Made by a program: the position numbers and the translations under genes. 64,000 nucleotides of DNA from CBFFRJ01 sp963530515 (GTDB lineage Bacteria > Pseudomonadota > Gammaproteobacteria > Enterobacterales > Enterobacteriaceae). The notes under the pieces are model-generated. The model had not been told where the DNA came from, did no database searches, and saw only the letters and a program-made list of their open reading frames with translations. Shown here in pieces: positions 61,230-64,000 of this stretch. Position 1 is the first letter of the stretch. Each line of letters opens with the position of its first letter. The DNA is taken from positions 30,887 to 94,886 of the forward strand of contig CAUSEC010000023.1 of the NCBI GenBank assembly GCA_963530515.1, given 5' to 3'.

Positions 61230-61843
61230 TGGAAAGCTGGCTGATACCGGACGCGCCGGTCACCTTCACCGAAGAGATTAAAAAGAGCCGTTTCATCACG
61301 CTCCTGGCGCATACCGAGGGCGTGGAGGCGGCGAAAGCCTTTGTCGAATCGGTGCGGTCGGAGCATCCTGATGCGCGTCATCATTGCGTGGCCTGGGTTG
61401 CCGGGCCGCCTGATGACTCTCAGCAATTGGGCTTTTCTGACGACGGCGAACCTGCCGGTACCGCCGGGAAACCGATACTCGCGCAATTAATGGGGAGTGG
61501 AGTCGGAGAAATCACCGCCGTGGTGGTGCGCTATTACGGCGGCGTATTGTTAGGCACCGGTGGTTTAGTGAAAGCTTACGGTGGCGGCGTGAGCCAGGCG
61601 CTGGCTCTTCTCACGACGCAGCGCAAGACGCCATTAACCGAATATACTTTGCAATGTGAGTACGGACAATTGACTGGCATTGAAACGCTGCTGGGGCAAT
61701 TCTCCGGCAAAATTGTCGCGAGTGACTATCAGGCTGCCGTTCGCCTCCGGGTCGCACTTCCGCAATCTGAAGTGACGGCTTTTTCGTCAAAACTCGCTGA
61801 TTTCAGTCGTGGTGCGTTGCATTTAGATAAGATTGAAGAATAA
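61229..61843 (+). CDS. yigZ: YigZ, IMPACT/UPF0029 family protein
   Basis: The 204-aa protein has the UPF0029 signature HHCVAWVAGPPDDSQQLGFSDDGEPAGTAGKPIL (about 52-86) followed by a ferredoxin-like C-terminal domain. It is related to eukaryotic IMPACT and is thought to bind nucleic acid or ribosomes. It shares one base with the pepQ stop (TAATG). Confidence 0.94.
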   Translation: MESWLIPDAPVTFTEEIKKSRFITLLAHTEGVEAAKAFVESVRSEHPDARHHCVAWVAGPPDDSQQLGFSDDGEPAGTAGKPILAQLMGSGVGEITAVVVRYYGGVLLGTGGLVKAYGGGVSQALALLTTQRKTPLTEYTLQCEYGQLTGIETLLGQFSGKIVASDYQAAVRLRVALPQSEVTAFSSKLADFSRGALHLDKIEE

Positions 61844-61890
61844 TCCCCACCTGGTTTTTGCATACTTAAATACCTAAGGAAGCGGCAGAG

Positions 61891-63342
61891 ATGCATTTTC
61901 GCGCCATAACCCGAATTGTTGGACTTCTTATCATCCTCTTTTCCGGGACGATGATTCTGCCAGGGCTGGTGGCACTGATCTACCGCGACGGGGCAGGGCG
62001 AGCGTTTACTCAAACGTTCTTTGTTGCGCTGGCGATTGGCTCCATGCTGTGGTGGCCAAACCGCCGCGAGAAGAGTGAACTGAAATCCCGCGAAGGCTTT
62101 CTTATTGTTGTCCTGTTCTGGACAGTGCTGGGGAGCGTGGGTGCGTTGCCGTTCATCTTTGCCGAAAGTCCTAATCTGACGATAACCGATGCGTTTTTTG
62201 AATCCTTCTCTGGGTTAACGACCACCGGGGCGACCACGCTGGTTGGGCTGGACTCGTTGCCTCACGCTATTCTCTTTTATCGCCAGATGCTGCAGTGGTT
62301 CGGCGGGATGGGGATCATCGTCCTGGCCGTGGCGATTCTGCCTATTTTGGGCGTTGGGGGGATGCAGCTCTATCGTGCCGAAATGCCGGGGCCGCTGAAA
62401 GACAACAAAATGCGCCCGCGTATTGCCGAAACCGCGAAAACTCTGTGGTTCATTTATGTCTTGCTGACTATCGCCTGTGCGCTGGCGCTGTGGTTTGCCG
62501 GTATGCCTGCGTTCGATGCCATTGGGCATAGCTTCTCAACCATTGCTATTGGCGGGTTCTCAACGCATGACGCCAGTGTGGGTTATTTCGACAGTCCGAC
62601 TATCAACACGATTATTGCCATCTTCCTGCTGATCTCTGGCTGTAACTACGGTCTGCACTTCTCTTTATTAAGCGGTCGCAATTTAAAGGTCTACTGGCGT
62701 GACCCGGAATTCAGGATGTTCATTGGTGTGCAGCTCACGCTGGTGATTATCTGCACCGTGGTGCTGTGGTTCCATAATGTCTATGCCTCCGCCGTGACCA
62801 CACTCAATCAGGCCTTCTTCCAGGTGGTTTCTATGGCGACCACCGCCGGGTTCACGACCGACAGTATTGCTCGCTGGCCGTTGTTCTTGCCGGTGCTGCT
62901 GCTGTGTTCTGCTTTTATAGGCGGGTGTGCCGGTTCGACGGGGGGCGGTTTGAAGGTCATCCGTATTCTTTTACTGTTCAAGCAAGGCAACCGTGAGTTG
63001 AAACGTCTGGTGCACCCGAATGCGGTGTACAGCATTAAATTGGGCAACCGCGCGCTGCCGGAACGAATCCTCGAAGCGGTCTGGGGCTTCTTCTCGGCTT
63101 ATGCACTGGTGTTTATCGTCAGCATGCTGGCAATCATCGCCACCGGGGTGGATGACTTCTCGGCGTTTGCTTCAGTGGTGGCGACGCTGAATAACCTCGG
63201 GCCTGGGCTGGGTGTGGTGGCGGATAACTTTGCCAGCATGAACCCGGTGGCGAAATGGATCCTGATTGCCAACATGCTGTTTGGTCGTCTGGAGGTCTTT
63301 ACCTTATTGGTACTCTTTACGCCCACTTTCTGGCGTGAATAA
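61891..63342 (+). CDS. trkH: Trk system potassium uptake protein TrkH
   Basis: TrkH (483 aa) is the K+-conducting membrane subunit, working with cytosolic TrkA. Four MPM repeats can be followed through loops such as SGLTTTGATTL, TIAIGGFSTHDAS, MATTAGFTTDS and TLNNLGPGLG, each with the selectivity Gly. It is 47 bp after yigZ and 10 bp before hemG. Confidence 0.97.
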   Translation: MHFRAITRIVGLLIILFSGTMILPGLVALIYRDGAGRAFTQTFFVALAIGSMLWWPNRREKSELKSREGFLIVVLFWTVLGSVGALPFIFAESPNLTITDAFFESFSGLTTTGATTLVGLDSLPHAILFYRQMLQWFGGMGIIVLAVAILPILGVGGMQLYRAEMPGPLKDNKMRPRIAETAKTLWFIYVLLTIACALALWFAGMPAFDAIGHSFSTIAIGGFSTHDASVGYFDSPTINTIIAIFLLISGCNYGLHFSLLSGRNLKVYWRDPEFRMFIGVQLTLVIICTVVLWFHNVYASAVTTLNQAFFQVVSMATTAGFTTDSIARWPLFLPVLLLCSAFIGGCAGSTGGGLKVIRILLLFKQGNRELKRLVHPNAVYSIKLGNRALPERILEAVWGFFSAYALVFIVSMLAIIATGVDDFSAFASVVATLNNLGPGLGVVADNFASMNPVAKWILIANMLFGRLEVFTLLVLFTPTFWRE

Positions 63343-63352
63343 GGACGTATAC

Positions 63353-63895
63353 GTGAAAACACTGATTCTGTTTTCCACCCGCGATGGACAGACGCACGAG
63401 ATTGCCAACACGATTGCCGCTGAGCTTCGTGGCGCTGACGTTGAGAATGATGTGATTGACCTTAATGAAGCGCAGAGCATTCGCTGGGAAGGTTATGAGC
63501 GGGTGGTGATTGGCGCGTCTATTCGCTATGGCCACTTTAGCCCGGTGCTGGATAGCTTTGTGAAGCAGCACAGTGACACACTGAACCGCCTGCCGGGCGC
63601 GTTCTTCTCCGTGAACCTCGTTGCACGTAAGCCAGAAAAGAATACGCCGGAAACCAACAGCTATACGCAGAAGTTCCTGGCGCGCTCCCCGTGGCAGCCG
63701 GATGTCTGCGCAGTGTTTGCTGGCGCGCTGCGGTATCCGCGCTATCGCTGGTTTGATCGCCTTATGATTCAACTGATTATGAAGATGACTGGCGGTGAGA
63801 CGGATACGCGTAAAGAAGTGGTCTATACCGACTGGCAGCAGGTCAGCCTGTTTGCCCGGAAAATCGCTCAGTTAACCCGCAATTCGGCTCTTTAA
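63353..63895 (+). CDS. hemG: Menaquinone-dependent protoporphyrinogen oxidase HemG
   Basis: HemG (180 aa) is a flavodoxin-fold FMN enzyme that oxidises protoporphyrinogen IX, passing electrons to the quinone pool. The FMN-binding FSTRDGQTHEIA (about 7-18) and the long insert ARKPEKNTPETNSYTQKFL are typical. The start is GTG at 63353 (V-KTLILFSTRDGQ), after AAGGA. It is the last gene before the rRNA operon. Confidence 0.95.
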   Translation: MKTLILFSTRDGQTHEIANTIAAELRGADVENDVIDLNEAQSIRWEGYERVVIGASIRYGHFSPVLDSFVKQHSDTLNRLPGAFFSVNLVARKPEKNTPETNSYTQKFLARSPWQPDVCAVFAGALRYPRYRWFDRLMIQLIMKMTGGETDTRKEVVYTDWQQVSLFARKIAQLTRNSAL

Positions 63896-63947
63896 TAAAC
63901 TTTACGAATGAAATTTGAGCGAACGATAATTTTTTTGAATTTTATAC

Positions 63948-63984
63948 TTGTCAGCCTGAAATAAATCCCTATACTGCGCCTCCA
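63948..63984 (+). promoter_or_regulatory. P1 promoter of the rRNA operon at the rrnA position
   Basis: TTGTCA (63948-63953), a 16-bp spacer and TATACT (63970-63975) precede GCGCCTCCA, with a start near 63984. The AT-rich stretch 63921-63947 (AACGATAATTTTTTTGAATT) is an UP element. The following ACTGACACGGAACAACG is the usual enterobacterial rrn leader start. The 16S gene itself lies beyond the window. Confidence 0.9.
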
Positions 63985-64000
63985 CTGACACGGAACAACG

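Overview
The window is chromosomal DNA of a member of the Enterobacteriaceae. Gene order follows the E. coli K-12 stretch wecF-wzyE-wecG-yifK-argX-hisR-leuT-proM ... hemYXDC-cyaA-cyaY-lptM-dapF-yigA-xerC-yigB-uvrD-corA-rarD-yigI-pldA-recQ-rhtC/rhtB-pldB-yigL-yigM-metR/metE-dlhH-udp-ubiEJB-tatABCD-rfaH-ubiD-fre-fadAB-pepQ-yigZ-trkH-hemG, and it stops at the P1 promoter of a ribosomal RNA operon at the rrnA position. Protein lengths and motifs are close to those of E. coli, but several slots differ. The REP units, GC-rich codon use and the alternative slot contents suggest Enterobacter, Lelliottia, Leclercia or a relative. The genus cannot be fixed by eye.

Layout. 1-4254: end of the enterobacterial common antigen cluster and the amino-acid permease gene yifK (thrP). 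4307-4851: a four-tRNA operon (Arg-CCG, His-GTG, Leu-CAG, Pro-TGG). 4874-5323: the small RNA GlmZ with a sigma-54-type promoter and three GlrR-like sites. 5339-6550: an MFS transporter where E. coli has aslBA. 6729-10785: hemCDXY on the minus strand, divergent from cyaA. 13735-19823: cyaY, then lptM-dapF-yigA-xerC-yigB-uvrD as a tightly overlapping series. 19824-21132: a structured corA leader containing an 18-codon ORF, then corA. 21185-23576: an acid-sugar dehydratase-like enzyme and its LacI-type regulator in the slot of E. coli yigFG. 23621-35425: the conserved rarD to metE block.

35475-45272 is the main accessory region, inserted between metE and dlhH. It has two parts. (a) A visibly AT-richer minus-strand cassette of a 396-aa protein with a papain-like Gln/Cys/His arrangement followed by two tandem paralogous outer-membrane-type lipoproteins. 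This has the layout of an antibacterial effector with duplicated immunity genes. (b) A DeoR-family regulator divergent from a coupled operon of Fe3+/phosphonate-type ABC transporter (binding protein, fused permease, ATPase), a beta-CASP-like metallo-beta-lactamase-fold hydrolase and a histidine phosphatase. A radical-SAM sulfatase-maturase-like protein with a C-terminal SEC-C motif follows. Part (b) looks like uptake and hydrolysis of an unknown organophosphate. These two units are the best candidates for undescribed systems.

45261-63895 returns to the conserved order: dlhH, udp, ubiquinone (ubiE/J/B), twin-arginine export (tatABC, tatD), rfaH, ubiD, fre, an unrecognised small periplasmic protein, fadBA, pepQ, yigZ, trkH, hemG. 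The gene rmuC, expected between udp and ubiE, is absent. Regulatory sites visible include CRP sites at cyaA and udp, MetR and MetJ sites at metRE, a FadR palindrome at fadB, a divergent LexA box at uvrD and a GcvB pairing site at yifK.
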